Source: Belliella filtrata (GTDB lineage: Bacteria > Bacteroidota > Bacteroidia > Cytophagales > Cyclobacteriaceae). Taken from it: a DNA stretch of 64,000 nucleotides. The position numbers were made by a program, and so were the translations under genes. Location: the NCBI RefSeq assembly GCF_022549775.1, contig NZ_JAKZGP010000008.1, positions 44,558 to 108,557 of the forward strand. The letters are read 5' to 3'. Below the pieces are notes generated by a model that saw only the letters and a list, made by a program, of their open reading frames with translations, ran no database searches and was not told where the DNA came from. Shown here one piece after another: positions 44,612 to 54,434 of this stretch; position 1 is the first letter of the stretch; the number at the start of each line of letters is the position of its first letter.

Positions 44612-47602
44612 TTATAACTCTTGCGATTCATCTGGCTCAAACCCATCTTCATGTTGTGATAAAGAGTCTAAAAACTCTGCCATATTGACATCGTGACCCA
44701 AGCTGAGTCTCTTTCGCAACCTGTATCGAGCTGTTTCTACACCTCGAACAGAAATGTTCAATATTGTAGCAATTTCTTTATTTGTTAAATTCATTTTGAC
44801 AAATGCACAAAGGCGTAGATCTTTACCATTTAGGAAAGGAAAAGAAGCTTTTAACTCATCAAAAAACTGTTGGTGTACACGTTCAAAATTTGCGTCAAAT
44901 ACCTTAAGGTGTTCTTCATTGCTAAGGTTTGTTTGAATTCGATGTTGGAGTTTCCCTAGTCTCGACTTTATTTTTTCATTAGTCGTCGAAGTTTTGATTG
45001 TGTCAAGCCCATCTTTTAGTTCTTGAAGCAAGTCTTTTTTGTTGACAAGTAGCATGGTGTAGTTTGCCAACTCTTTACTTTTGAATACGACATCCTCCTC
45101 TAGCATTTCTTTGTCTTTTTCAATTTGCTTTTTTTCATGCTCAAGCTTCATTTGCTGAATTTTAAGCTCGAGTACCTTAGCCTTTTCTTCCTCTTCTTTG
45201 CGAGTTTTCTCCTTTTCTCTTAAGATTTTTCTCAGTACCAATTGATATATGATAATCAATGTAATAGAAATAAAGGCTAGTAAAAAACCAAAGAACCAAG
45301 TGGTTTGAAACCATTTTGGCATGATGTAAAATTGAATTTTTCTGGTTTGTGATTCTAATCCGAATTGATTTCTCGCTTTTACATGTAAGGTGTATTGCCC
45401 ACTTTTAAGAAAATTAAACTCAATGGCGGGTTTTGATTCCCAATTAGTCCAAGTGGTATTCATTCCTTCCAGGAGATAGCTATACTGTGTGTTTTTGCTT
45501 CCAGCAAAGCTTGGGGCAGCTAAATGTATTTTTATATTGCTTGCATCATTTGGGATGTTGATTCTTTCATCTCCAGTCGGTAATGTGGCAAGCTCTTCTC
45601 CTTCGGGTATTTGGTAGCTTATTTTTCTAAAATGAATCTCTACATAGGGCTTATCATTAGATTCTTGATCGATTTGATAGGCATAAAGTCCTGTGCGTGT
45701 ACCCATGAGTACTCGGTGCTGGTTGATGGGCAAAATAAGCTCCATTGACCTGTTAAAGTCACCTTTTAAATTCAAAAACGTATTTTTATTTAGACCAGGA
45801 AATGGATCTCCATTTTTATCAAGCCTAATAAACCCAGCTTCGTCATCCTGTACAAACCAAATCTTATCCTCATATTTCTGAATCGATCGGACATTGAGAG
45901 AAGTGTCTAGAAAGTTGTTTAGCTTGTCAAATGGCTTGAACGAATTCTGTAATTCATCATAAATGTAAATCCCATGATTTGATGTGAAGATCTCTTTGTC
46001 GTTAAACTCAAAAACATTCACACTAAAATGAGAAGGTAATCCATTTTGGTCTTTAAAATGCTCGATGCCTATCACTTTGTCAAAGTTTTCACTTAGTCTA
46101 AGTTTATATACACCTTTGTAGCCATGGCATACCCAAAATACTGAAGGGTCACTCTTGCTTTGAAGAATATCTCGGGAAGACTCTGCAAACCCATCTATTT
46201 TCTGTTTGATTATAAAGTCGTCTTTGATTTGATCATGGACAACTAAATATATGCCTTCATAAGTGCAAGCCAAATACCTGTCTTTGCTCCCTCTTATAGG
46301 AATTGTCTTCCATACGCCATAGACTCCATTAACCTGTGAAAAATAGCCATTTTTCCCTAAAGAAAAAAGACCTTTATCGTGACTAATTAAAACCTTTTGT
46401 CCAATTATATTAATTGACCAAGCTTGTCCTTCAAGTCCTTTTATGGATTGAAAACCTTGACTTTGATATGAATTTTGATTTTCATTTTGTTCTGAAAAAT
46501 ATACTCCCTGATTTGTTGCTATGATCATTTTCTTGTCCATTATCACTGCATCATACACGGAAGCTTGATCAAATATGGTCGAAACTGGTGAAGATAGCTC
46601 AATGAAATCAAGTCCATTGTTTAGAAGAGACCACAGGTTCCCTTTTTTGCTTTGATATATATTTAAAACAGTTTGACTTTGGTTATACCTGAATGCTTGA
46701 CTTACTACAAGCTCTTCACCATTGAAACTAGCTTCTAAAAGATTGGTGTTTAAGGTGCCAAAGTAATACTTGCCGTTAGAAGATTTAATCGCACTGGTAA
46801 TCAAGTTGCTGGCATTGTCAGGGATGATGCGTTTGATGAATCGCACTTTCTTAGAATCGATATCCAATCCAAAGATTGATCCTTGTTTGGTTATTATTAA
46901 AAATGGGTAAATAGGATCAAATCCTTCTAGTATGGAAACGATTTCCTCATTGTTTATATCTTGAATATTTAAAATTTCTTGGTATTGAAGTTTCCTAACA
47001 TCAAAAGATTTGAGGAAAGTATGATCTTTTATAAAGAGATTTTGAGATACTGCGCCAGAGAAATTGAAAGTATGGTCTGCAGGAAGCAGAGTCACCTTCT
47101 TATTGTCATAAAGCATTAATTGCCTAAAAGACCTGAAAATCAATTTTTCATCTACCTCATGTATGTTCCATACATTTTCAAAATTCTGATTTTCAGGAGG
47201 TAACAATTGCACCAATGATTCGAAAAAATATACTCCTTGGCTATTTACTTTAACTTTGCCAAATTCATTGAACCCACCCACAAAAACTTCTTTCCCAGAA
47301 GTGTAGATTAAGCTTCTTACTGATGCTCCATTTGGTAAGTATACTTTTTGCCAAGTTTCGCCATCAAAGATTATGATACCATCATTGTTCCCGAAGTATA
47401 AAACCCCATCTTGATCTTCACACATAGCCCAAAACTGAGGGTCTGCATTAAAATCATTCTTATTATAGTGAAGAATTTCGGGGAACCCCGTTACGCTAAG
47501 TGCTGTATTGCTCTTAGTTTCTTTCACCTGAGCAAATGTACTGCTCAAACAAAAAAAAGTGATAATAGTGATTACAATATACTTTGAGTAGGACTGTGTC
47601 AT
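44612..47602 (-). CDS. PUL regulator: beta-propeller, Y_Y_Y domain, membrane helix, LuxR-type HTH
   Basis: This 996-residue protein has a signal peptide (cut near STFAQ). Propeller repeats cover about 45-650 (WAMCEDQDGVLYFGNNDGI, WKTIPIRGSKDRYLACTYEGIYL). A Y_Y_Y domain follows (YSYLLEGMNTTWTNW, about 695-760), then a membrane helix at about 766-790, a cytosolic coiled coil (795-900) and a C-terminal HTH at 924-975 (KDLRLCAFVKMNLTNKEIATILNIS). There is no kinase or receiver domain, so ligand binding in the periplasm must be passed straight to DNA binding. It is divergent from susC and is the likely activator of the operon. Confidence 0.88.
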   Translation of the reverse strand: MTQSYSKYIVITIITFFCLSSTFAQVKETKSNTALSVTGFPEILHYNKNDFNADPQFWAMCEDQDGVLYFGNNDGIIIFDGETWQKVYLPNGASVRSLIYTSGKEVFVGGFNEFGKVKVNSQGVYFFESLVQLLPPENQNFENVWNIHEVDEKLIFRSFRQLMLYDNKKVTLLPADHTFNFSGAVSQNLFIKDHTFLKSFDVRKLQYQEILNIQDINNEEIVSILEGFDPIYPFLIITKQGSIFGLDIDSKKVRFIKRIIPDNASNLITSAIKSSNGKYYFGTLNTNLLEASFNGEELVVSQAFRYNQSQTVLNIYQSKKGNLWSLLNNGLDFIELSSPVSTIFDQASVYDAVIMDKKMIIATNQGVYFSEQNENQNSYQSQGFQSIKGLEGQAWSINIIGQKVLISHDKGLFSLGKNGYFSQVNGVYGVWKTIPIRGSKDRYLACTYEGIYLVVHDQIKDDFIIKQKIDGFAESSRDILQSKSDPSVFWVCHGYKGVYKLRLSENFDKVIGIEHFKDQNGLPSHFSVNVFEFNDKEIFTSNHGIYIYDELQNSFKPFDKLNNFLDTSLNVRSIQKYEDKIWFVQDDEAGFIRLDKNGDPFPGLNKNTFLNLKGDFNRSMELILPINQHRVLMGTRTGLYAYQIDQESNDKPYVEIHFRKISYQIPEGEELATLPTGDERINIPNDASNIKIHLAAPSFAGSKNTQYSYLLEGMNTTWTNWESKPAIEFNFLKSGQYTLHVKARNQFGLESQTRKIQFYIMPKWFQTTWFFGFLLAFISITLIIIYQLVLRKILREKEKTRKEEEEKAKVLELKIQQMKLEHEKKQIEKDKEMLEEDVVFKSKELANYTMLLVNKKDLLQELKDGLDTIKTSTTNEKIKSRLGKLQHRIQTNLSNEEHLKVFDANFERVHQQFFDELKASFPFLNGKDLRLCAFVKMNLTNKEIATILNISVRGVETARYRLRKRLSLGHDVNMAEFLDSLSQHEDGFEPDESQEL

Positions 47603-47853
47603 TTAATAGGTAATGCTAATGAAGCCGAAGCTTTATTTTGGGTTTATAAATGTAACTTTTATTCTTGAAATCATGAATTGACTTATTGATTGTATTAGAA
47701 GAATACGTTGTTCTTGAGTCAAATAAAAACACAAAATTGGATTAATTTAGATGTGTTTTTGGTGTGTTAATTCTCAGGATATCAATATTTTGAGTTTTGG
47801 TGAAGTACTAATGAAGTAATGTGTTTTTCCATGTAGTGTTTTTAGTGTACAGC

Positions 47854-47869
47854 ATTCAATCGATTGAAT
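47854..47869. promoter_or_regulatory. Perfect 16-bp palindrome, candidate operator of the first PUL
   Basis: ATTCAATC followed directly by GATTGAAT reads the same on both strands. Its right end is 12 bp before the -7 box at 47882, so it covers the -33 area of the susC promoter. This is a natural site for the divergent LuxR-type regulator. Confidence 0.55.
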
Positions 47870-47881
47870 TACAAATCAGGC

Positions 47882-47889
47882 TACTTTTG
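47882..47889 (+). promoter_or_regulatory. -7 promoter box of the first susC operon
   Basis: TACTTTTG is an exact TAnnTTTG match. The only nearby TTG (47864-47866) is 15 bp upstream, closer than the usual spacing and inside the palindrome, which suggests activator dependence. Transcription would start near 47896. Confidence 0.5.
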
Positions 47890-47960
47890 GTTAGTTGATC
47901 ATTATAAAGGTCAATATTTATTTTGCATTTCAATTAACATATTTAACCCATGGTAAACAG

Positions 47961-50930
47961 ATGAAACAAAAAATTCTACAAATCAATCTGTCAGTAGTAT
48001 CATACCTTATGTTTTTTTGTTTTGGGCTGACCTGCATGCAGGAAGTTTATGCTCAAGTCACAGTAAGGGGTACTGTTACTGATGAATCAAAAATGCCAAT
48101 TCCAGGAGTGAGTATCTTGGTTAAAGGAACAGGTTCAGGAGTCGTTACTGACCTTGATGGTAAGTATAATATAGAAGTCGCTTCCGAACAAGCCGTTTTA
48201 GTATTTTCATTTATTGGATATGCGACACAAGAGTTAACTGTAGCAGGTAGGTCTGTTTTGGATGTTCAGTTAAATACCGACGACAAATTACTTGAGGAGT
48301 TTGTCGTAGTAGGGTATGGCGAACAAGCTCGAAAGGATATAACTGGCTCGGTTGCCATTGTTGGAACAGAGGCATTTGACGCCAGGCCAAATACTCAGTT
48401 TGGAAATCTAATACAAGGAAAGCTCGCTGGCGTACAAGTGATCACACCATCTGGAAAGCCGTCAGCAGGCTTCAGTATAAGAATCAGAGGTACAAATTCT
48501 ATTTCTGGAAGTAGTGAGCCACTTTATGTTGTAGATGGAGTGCCTACTAATGATACACGTACGATCAATCCCGCAGATATTGAAAATATTTCAGTGCTGA
48601 AAGATGCATCTGCAGCAGCAATATATGGTGCCCAAGGTGCCAATGGTGTGGTATTGATCACTACCAAGAAAGGTCAACTTGGAGCGCCAAGGTTTGAATT
48701 CAACACCTACCAGGGCTTTTCTCAAGCATGGAGGACTTTGCCTGTTCTGAATAGCGAGCAGTACAGAGACCTAATGACAGAGTTTGGGCAAAATACCGAC
48801 TGGAGTAGATATACAGAGAATACCGATTGGCAAAATGAAATTTTTCAAATGGGTGCATCTCAAAATTACCAAATGGCTGTGTCAGGGAAAAATGAGCAAA
48901 CTACCTATTATTTGTCTGGAGGATATACAAAGCAAACCGGAGCTGTGAGAAGTGCAGAAATGGATAGGTTCAATTTCAAAGCCTCACTCGAACAATACAT
49001 GAACGACTGGCTCAAAATAGGAACCAATATCAATTACATGTACTACCATGATGTAGATGTGGCAGATAATCAGGCTGTAAATCAAGGTGGGGTTATCTTG
49101 GGTATGCTTTCTACTCCACCAAATATTGGTGTCTATAATCCAGATGGGACATTTACTACAAATCCTTTTCAAGATTGGGAAAATCCAGTTTCCAGTACAG
49201 ATGGTTCACTGAGAGGATACAAAAACTCTAGGGTTTTAGGAAATCTTTATGCTGAGATTGAATTTATGCCAGAATTGAAATTCAGAAGTGATGTGGGGAT
49301 TGATCATAGCAATGGGGTATATGATTATTTTCTTGATCCGTTCAGAACCAGTTATGGTCGCGCTATGGAAGGTATCGCTCGTAACAATACCGATAGAATG
49401 TCCTATTATATTGTTGACAATACCTTGACTTACACCAAGCGAACAGACAAGCACAATTTTTCGGCATTAGCAGGTGCAGTTCTGCAAAAATTTCTTTGGG
49501 AGAGTAGCAACATTGAAACTAGGGGTTTTGCTAATGATGTAGTGACTACAACAAATGCTGGCTCCATTATAGCATCAGCGGGCAACTCTAAATCAGAAAA
49601 AGCAAATGCATCATTTCTGGGTAGAGTAACTTATGATTTTGATGAAAAGTACTTGTTAACTGCAAACTTTAGGGCTGATGGAAGTTCATCATTTGGTCCT
49701 GGCAATAGATGGGGTTATTTCCCTTCTTTTTCAGTAGGCTGGAGGTTATCTGAGGAGCAGTTCATGAAAGCGCTAGACAATACCTTAGATGATTTAAAGA
49801 TTAGGTTCGGGTATGGGATAGTAGGTAATGATCAAATATCCAGTTCTCCATATGCTTATTTGGGAAGAGTTTCATATGGAGCAAATTACCCTATCGGAGG
49901 GGCGATATTACCAGGTAGCTATTTAGGGTCGATAGAAAATAGAAACCTAAAATGGGAATCAACAGAGCAAATCAGCTTAGGGATAGATGGCTCTTTCTTT
50001 GATGGCAGATTATTATTTGTGGCAGATGCTTACATTAAAAACACATCAGATTTGCTTTTGAATGTACAGTTACCACGCTCTACTGGTTTCAACGATGGGA
50101 TCCAAAATATTGGTAAATTACAGAACAAGGGACTTGAATTTCAAGTCACAAGTGTGAACACCAGAGGAGAGTTCCAGTGGAATACTGATTTCAATATTTC
50201 TATGAATCGAAACACAGTATTGGATGTGATAGGTCAGGATATCATTGGAGGAGGGATTGCAGGTAGAGGAGATGTGAGTTTTTCTCAAGAAGGCTTGCCG
50301 CTGGGTATGTTTTATGGCTATGTGTTTGGCGGAGTTGATCCTGCTACAGGAAACTCGTTCTATATAGACACCAATGGTGAAAGTACTTTTACACCATCTC
50401 CAGAAGATAGGACTTTTATAGGTAATCCACATCCGGACTTCATATATGGTCTCACTAATTCATTCTCTTACAAGAATTTTGATTTATCTATTTTTATCAG
50501 AGGAGTGTATGGTAATGATGTTTTCAATGCGACCAGAATTGAGACAGAAGGAATGACAGATGCCAAAAATCAAAGTGCTGTAGTAGCCGACAGGTGGAGG
50601 GCTCCGGGCGATGTGACAGATATACCAAGAGCTTCGTGGGGTAACACCAACAACTCTCGAATTTCAACAAGGTTTGTTGAAGATGGCTCATTCCTTAGAG
50701 TTCAGGCGATCACTTTGGGATATAATGCTCCACAATCCTTATTGTCTAGGATGAAAATCTCTGGGTTGAGAGCCTATGTGACAGGCGAGAATTTGTTTAC
50801 GCTAACTGGATACAAGGGGTTTGACCCAGAGGTGAATGCTTTTGGAGCAAGCAATACTGTAATGGGAGTAGATTTTGGTACCTACCCTCAGACCAGAAAT
50901 ATCATCATGGGTATCAATTTATCATTCTAA
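47961..50930 (+). CDS. susC: SusC-like TonB-dependent outer-membrane glycan importer
   Basis: The protein has 989 residues from the ATG at 47961, giving a signal peptide (MKQKILQINLSVVSYLMF, cut near VYAQ). The domain order is CarboxypepD_reg-like (VRGTVTDESKMPIPGVSI), the TonB-box region (EFVVVGYGEQ), plug (GSVAIVGTEAF, IRIRGTNS, LKDASAAAIYGAQGANGVVLITTKKG) and a C-terminal barrel ending in NIIMGINLSF. It imports oligosaccharides with SusD as lid, driven by TonB-ExbBD. The longer ORF start at 47895 is rejected because it lies at the promoter. It is the first gene of the PUL operon. Confidence 0.93.
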   Translation: MKQKILQINLSVVSYLMFFCFGLTCMQEVYAQVTVRGTVTDESKMPIPGVSILVKGTGSGVVTDLDGKYNIEVASEQAVLVFSFIGYATQELTVAGRSVLDVQLNTDDKLLEEFVVVGYGEQARKDITGSVAIVGTEAFDARPNTQFGNLIQGKLAGVQVITPSGKPSAGFSIRIRGTNSISGSSEPLYVVDGVPTNDTRTINPADIENISVLKDASAAAIYGAQGANGVVLITTKKGQLGAPRFEFNTYQGFSQAWRTLPVLNSEQYRDLMTEFGQNTDWSRYTENTDWQNEIFQMGASQNYQMAVSGKNEQTTYYLSGGYTKQTGAVRSAEMDRFNFKASLEQYMNDWLKIGTNINYMYYHDVDVADNQAVNQGGVILGMLSTPPNIGVYNPDGTFTTNPFQDWENPVSSTDGSLRGYKNSRVLGNLYAEIEFMPELKFRSDVGIDHSNGVYDYFLDPFRTSYGRAMEGIARNNTDRMSYYIVDNTLTYTKRTDKHNFSALAGAVLQKFLWESSNIETRGFANDVVTTTNAGSIIASAGNSKSEKANASFLGRVTYDFDEKYLLTANFRADGSSSFGPGNRWGYFPSFSVGWRLSEEQFMKALDNTLDDLKIRFGYGIVGNDQISSSPYAYLGRVSYGANYPIGGAILPGSYLGSIENRNLKWESTEQISLGIDGSFFDGRLLFVADAYIKNTSDLLLNVQLPRSTGFNDGIQNIGKLQNKGLEFQVTSVNTRGEFQWNTDFNISMNRNTVLDVIGQDIIGGGIAGRGDVSFSQEGLPLGMFYGYVFGGVDPATGNSFYIDTNGESTFTPSPEDRTFIGNPHPDFIYGLTNSFSYKNFDLSIFIRGVYGNDVFNATRIETEGMTDAKNQSAVVADRWRAPGDVTDIPRASWGNTNNSRISTRFVEDGSFLRVQAITLGYNAPQSLLSRMKISGLRAYVTGENLFTLTGYKGFDPEVNAFGASNTVMGVDFGTYPQTRNIIMGINLSF

Positions 50931-51017
50931 AAATTTGTCTAAAAGTGATGGGTTTGGGGTGATTGTCAATATTTGACATTGCTGAATTCTTCAATTAGGA
51001 CAATAGATAATGAAATT

Positions 51018-52508
51018 ATGAAACATATGAAATTCTATAAACTATATATATGTATCGTGACAGTAATGCTTTCTAGCAGTAGTTGCGATAGTTTTCTTGA
51101 CTTGGATCCAATATCCGATGCGACATCGACCAATGCCTACAATACTGCTAGCGATGCTGAGGCAGCACTGGTGGGGGTTTACGATTCTTTTCAAGCAGAG
51201 TATTACATCTGGGATAATGTGATTTTCTCTGACGTGATGTCAGATAATTACTATGCTGGAGGAGACAACCCGGAAGTTTTTGCTGTTGATAATTTAGATA
51301 TTGAGCCTGTGAATGGCAGGCTTTTTAGTAACTGGAGTCAGCTTTACAATGCAATATTTAAAGCGAATGTGGTTTTGGACAAAGTGCCAATGATAGAAGA
51401 TCCTCGAATTGATTTGGCAAATAGAAGAGAACAGATTTTAGGTGAGGCTGCCTTTATGAGAGCATATCATTATTTTCAGCTTGTGAATCTTTGGGGAGGA
51501 GTTCCATTAGTTTTGTCACCTACATCATCTACAAGTCCAGAAGTCACAAATGTGCCTAGAAGCAGTGTAGATGAAGTTTATAACCAGATAATTTCAGATT
51601 TAACTTTTGCCATAGATGAGCGCTTGCCTTATACCTACGGCTCTGATGCTTCGGTAAACAAAGCAAGAGCGACAAGAGGTGCAGCTTTAGCCTTGTTGGC
51701 AAAAGTATATGCCCAAAAGCCAGATAGAGATTATGCTAGGGTATTACAATATGCAGATGCAGTAATTGACAGTCCTGCTGGATATTCCTTGCTGGGGGAT
51801 TTTAATCACCTTTTCGATGGCAATCACTATAACAATGCAGAGTCTATTATGGAGATTCAGTTTGTAGGAGGCCCAGAAGCGAACTTCGGTCCACAACTTC
51901 TACTTCCTCCCTCTGTGAGTGGGGATACTTGGAGGAAATTTGTGACGCCTTCTAGGGATTTGGTTAGTGCATTTGATCAAGAGGGGGATGTAATTAGAAA
52001 GAACGCTAGTATCTTATTTGAATCAGCTCCATGGGTTGATGAATTTTGGTCACTTCAGGTAAATGGAAATGTTCCTTTTGCCTTTAAGTGGAAAGAAGCC
52101 AATGGCTGGGCAAGTACAAATAGGCAATATTTGATTCGATTGGCAGATATTATCCTATTGAAAGCAGAGGCACTAAATGAACTTGGTAGGACTCAGGAAG
52201 CCTTGTTAGCTCTCAATATGATAAGGAGCAGGGTGAATCTTCCTGCTGTGACGACTACAGATGGTGCTGAATTGAAACTGCTTATTGAGAAAGAGAGGAG
52301 ACTAGAATTGGCTCAAGAAGCACAGAGATGGATGGATTTGAAGCGCTACGGTAGAGCTGAAGAGGTTATGAATAGCTTGATCGAAATCGATCTTAGAACC
52401 AATCAGCCTAAAGTTTTCAATATGGATGCGCATAAACTGATTTTACCGATTCCTCAGCAAGAAATGAATCGAAATGCACAATTGAATCAAAATCCAGGAT
52501 ACAACTAA
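51018..52508 (+). CDS. susD: SusD-like glycan-binding lipoprotein
   Basis: The protein has 496 residues from the ATG at 51018; the signal peptide ends in a lipobox, LSSSSC (Cys23). SusD features are FLDLDPISDATSTNAYNTASDAEAAL, TPR-like helices with RAYHYFQLVNLWGGVPLV, and the C-terminal KAEALNELGRTQEALLALNMIRSR and LDLKRYGR-like segments, ending in NPGYN. It caps the SusC barrel on the cell surface. The longer ORF from 50973 adds 15 residues that do not look like a signal peptide. Confidence 0.93.
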   Translation: MKHMKFYKLYICIVTVMLSSSSCDSFLDLDPISDATSTNAYNTASDAEAALVGVYDSFQAEYYIWDNVIFSDVMSDNYYAGGDNPEVFAVDNLDIEPVNGRLFSNWSQLYNAIFKANVVLDKVPMIEDPRIDLANRREQILGEAAFMRAYHYFQLVNLWGGVPLVLSPTSSTSPEVTNVPRSSVDEVYNQIISDLTFAIDERLPYTYGSDASVNKARATRGAALALLAKVYAQKPDRDYARVLQYADAVIDSPAGYSLLGDFNHLFDGNHYNNAESIMEIQFVGGPEANFGPQLLLPPSVSGDTWRKFVTPSRDLVSAFDQEGDVIRKNASILFESAPWVDEFWSLQVNGNVPFAFKWKEANGWASTNRQYLIRLADIILLKAEALNELGRTQEALLALNMIRSRVNLPAVTTTDGAELKLLIEKERRLELAQEAQRWMDLKRYGRAEEVMNSLIEIDLRTNQPKVFNMDAHKLILPIPQQEMNRNAQLNQNPGYN

Positions 52509-52522
52509 CAAGAAGCCCAACC

Positions 52523-54286
52523 ATGAAAAAAATATTTAAATCGAATTTGTTATTGTTATTACTCACCATAGTCTGGAATGCATGTGAGATGGATAGCAAT
52601 TTGGATCCTATTGGCAATTGGACAATTAGTGAGCCCGTGCTCAGAGATTTACCTACAGGTATTGTGTTAGATGATTTTACAGCAAGTGAACAAATTCAGT
52701 TCTCTTGGGATCCCGCTGTGGCAAGTAATAGGTTTATTGTCTCTTACAAATTGTACTTGATGCCAAGGGACAGTGAAGATTATGAAGATGCTCTTTTAGA
52801 GTTGGTGCCTGCAAGTAGTGGTCGCGCATTGACAGTAAGTACAAGTCCAGATGCTATAAATTATGCGCTTTGGGCAGCTTGTTACCCAGCAAATGAGGCT
52901 GCTGAACTGGACTTGGTGTTGGTAGCCAAAGCAATCGAAAAGACTTCAATAGCTCGACAATCACTCTCAGTGAGGCCATTTTCAGCTAATTATCAGCCAA
53001 GTACCATGTTTGTTTCTGGTGAAGGTTCAGAAAAGGGGGGGTCTCCAACTGATGCAATCGCTATGCGGTCGGTAACGAAGTCTGATGGGACTGCTACTGG
53101 TGTATTTGAAGCTTACTTGACTTTACATGCTGGTCAGGAAGTGTTTTTCAGAGATAGAGCTATCATTGGGTCGAGGAAGTTTGGTGGTGATGATGGTGTT
53201 TTAGAAGCTTGTGGTGCTGGTCTCGAGGTAGAAGAGACTGCGCAGTATAGGGTGCAGGTTGATTTGACTAAGAACACATATACTTTGACCAAAATTGAAA
53301 GATGGAGCCTAGTTGGTGATGCAGTTGAAGGGGGTTGGGGAGGAGATGTTCCTTTAGCTTACCAAGGGAATGGTTTGTGGTCAGCAGATTTGGAGTTGTT
53401 TAGACCTTATGATAATGCAGGGTTTTTATTTCGTGCCAATGGAGATTGGGGGCTTCTACTTAAGCGAATTGTTGGGACTCAAATCGCGAATAATTTAGGT
53501 GGAAATCTAGCAATGGAAACCGATGCAGGAAATCTAGGTTTTGAAATTGAAGATGTACCAGGGGTAGAGCCAGGAAATTACAAAGTAAACCTTAATTTGG
53601 CTGCAGGAGCATTTCATTACAGATTGGAAAGAAATCAAACTTCACCTCCTGTCACTGATAATAATGCCGTAATAGGGAAAACCTCTAATCCAAACGGAGA
53701 TGCAGTATCAGGAAGCTTTGATATTGGGGATACAGAAATACCGAGTCAGTTGTTTTTGATTCCTGAAGGAGGTACTGCTATTCCTTTGAAAGGAAACGGT
53801 AATGCTTTTACTAGTGAAGGTCACCTTGCATTGGAAGCAGGTAAGGTATATTACCTCAATGATCAGGCTGATGGTACTGGACAAAACTACATCACTGAAG
53901 GCCAAGGACGGATCACTGTGGAAAGAGATCAAGCCTATTTAATCAATGTGAATTTTGAAACGAAGAAATTCAATTGGAAATATTACAACATCAAAGTTTT
54001 CCATTGGGATGATGCTAATAATGGTTGGGATGATCGAGATGAGATTGTTATGAATTATGTTCATCCATATAAGTACCAAGTAACAGCAAGTCTAGAAGCG
54101 AGGTTTGACATCAAGCTGAATTCTCCTTGGGATGTAGAGTTTGGTACTGATAGTAGCCAGTTAACTGGTACAATGGTAAATAAAGGGCCGAATTTCAAGG
54201 GAATTACAGCCTCCGGAACTTACCGAGTGGAAATAGTCGTTGAGCCAGATTTTGCTTCATGTACTTACCAGTTTGTCAGACAATAA
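52523..54286 (+). CDS. SusE/SusF-like surface glycan-binding lipoprotein
   Basis: This 587-residue protein has a lipobox (LTIVWNAC, Cys21). An N-terminal SusE-like domain (about 45-160: FTASEQIQFSWDPAV, ASTS-type strands) is followed by repeated starch-binding-like beta modules. Examples are WSLVGDAVEGGWGGDVPLAYQGNGLWSADL, FLFRANGDWGLLLKR and, near the C-terminus, IKVFHWDDANNGWDD. In the Sus system such proteins hold polysaccharide at the surface. It lies 14 bp after susD. The C-terminal half varies from SusE, so the exact glycan cannot be named. Confidence 0.8.
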   Translation: MKKIFKSNLLLLLLTIVWNACEMDSNLDPIGNWTISEPVLRDLPTGIVLDDFTASEQIQFSWDPAVASNRFIVSYKLYLMPRDSEDYEDALLELVPASSGRALTVSTSPDAINYALWAACYPANEAAELDLVLVAKAIEKTSIARQSLSVRPFSANYQPSTMFVSGEGSEKGGSPTDAIAMRSVTKSDGTATGVFEAYLTLHAGQEVFFRDRAIIGSRKFGGDDGVLEACGAGLEVEETAQYRVQVDLTKNTYTLTKIERWSLVGDAVEGGWGGDVPLAYQGNGLWSADLELFRPYDNAGFLFRANGDWGLLLKRIVGTQIANNLGGNLAMETDAGNLGFEIEDVPGVEPGNYKVNLNLAAGAFHYRLERNQTSPPVTDNNAVIGKTSNPNGDAVSGSFDIGDTEIPSQLFLIPEGGTAIPLKGNGNAFTSEGHLALEAGKVYYLNDQADGTGQNYITEGQGRITVERDQAYLINVNFETKKFNWKYYNIKVFHWDDANNGWDDRDEIVMNYVHPYKYQVTASLEARFDIKLNSPWDVEFGTDSSQLTGTMVNKGPNFKGITASGTYRVEIVVEPDFASCTYQFVRQ

Positions 54287-54300
54287 TATAAATCAATAAA

Positions 54301-54413
54301 GTGCAGCTAGAAGGTAGAGATAGTTATATGGTAAATCAGCCAAAGTTCCATGAGCCAAAAGCTATCGCAATACCATAAGGATTTTGTCTTATACGATTCT
54401 AGTTGCACTTTTT
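54301..54413 (+). repeat. Long-range hairpin inside the PUL operon
   Basis: GTGCAGCTAGAA (54301-54312) can pair with TTCTAGTTGCAC (54397-54408, one G-U pair), followed by TTTTTC. Within it TATGGTA (54327-54333) matches TACCATA (54371-54377). It lies between the SusE-like gene and the first GH30 gene. It may be a terminator, processing site or structured leader. Confidence 0.55.
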
Positions 54414-54434
54414 CTCCATAATAATAAAACATTC

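Larger units (their letters stand above)
47603..47960. other. Divergent promoter region of the first PUL
   Basis: This region between regulator and susC contains no gene. A TAnnTTTG box and a 16-bp palindrome near the susC end are listed separately. The ORF extension back to 47895 (TTG) covers part of the leader but lacks a signal-peptide start. Confidence 0.6.
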
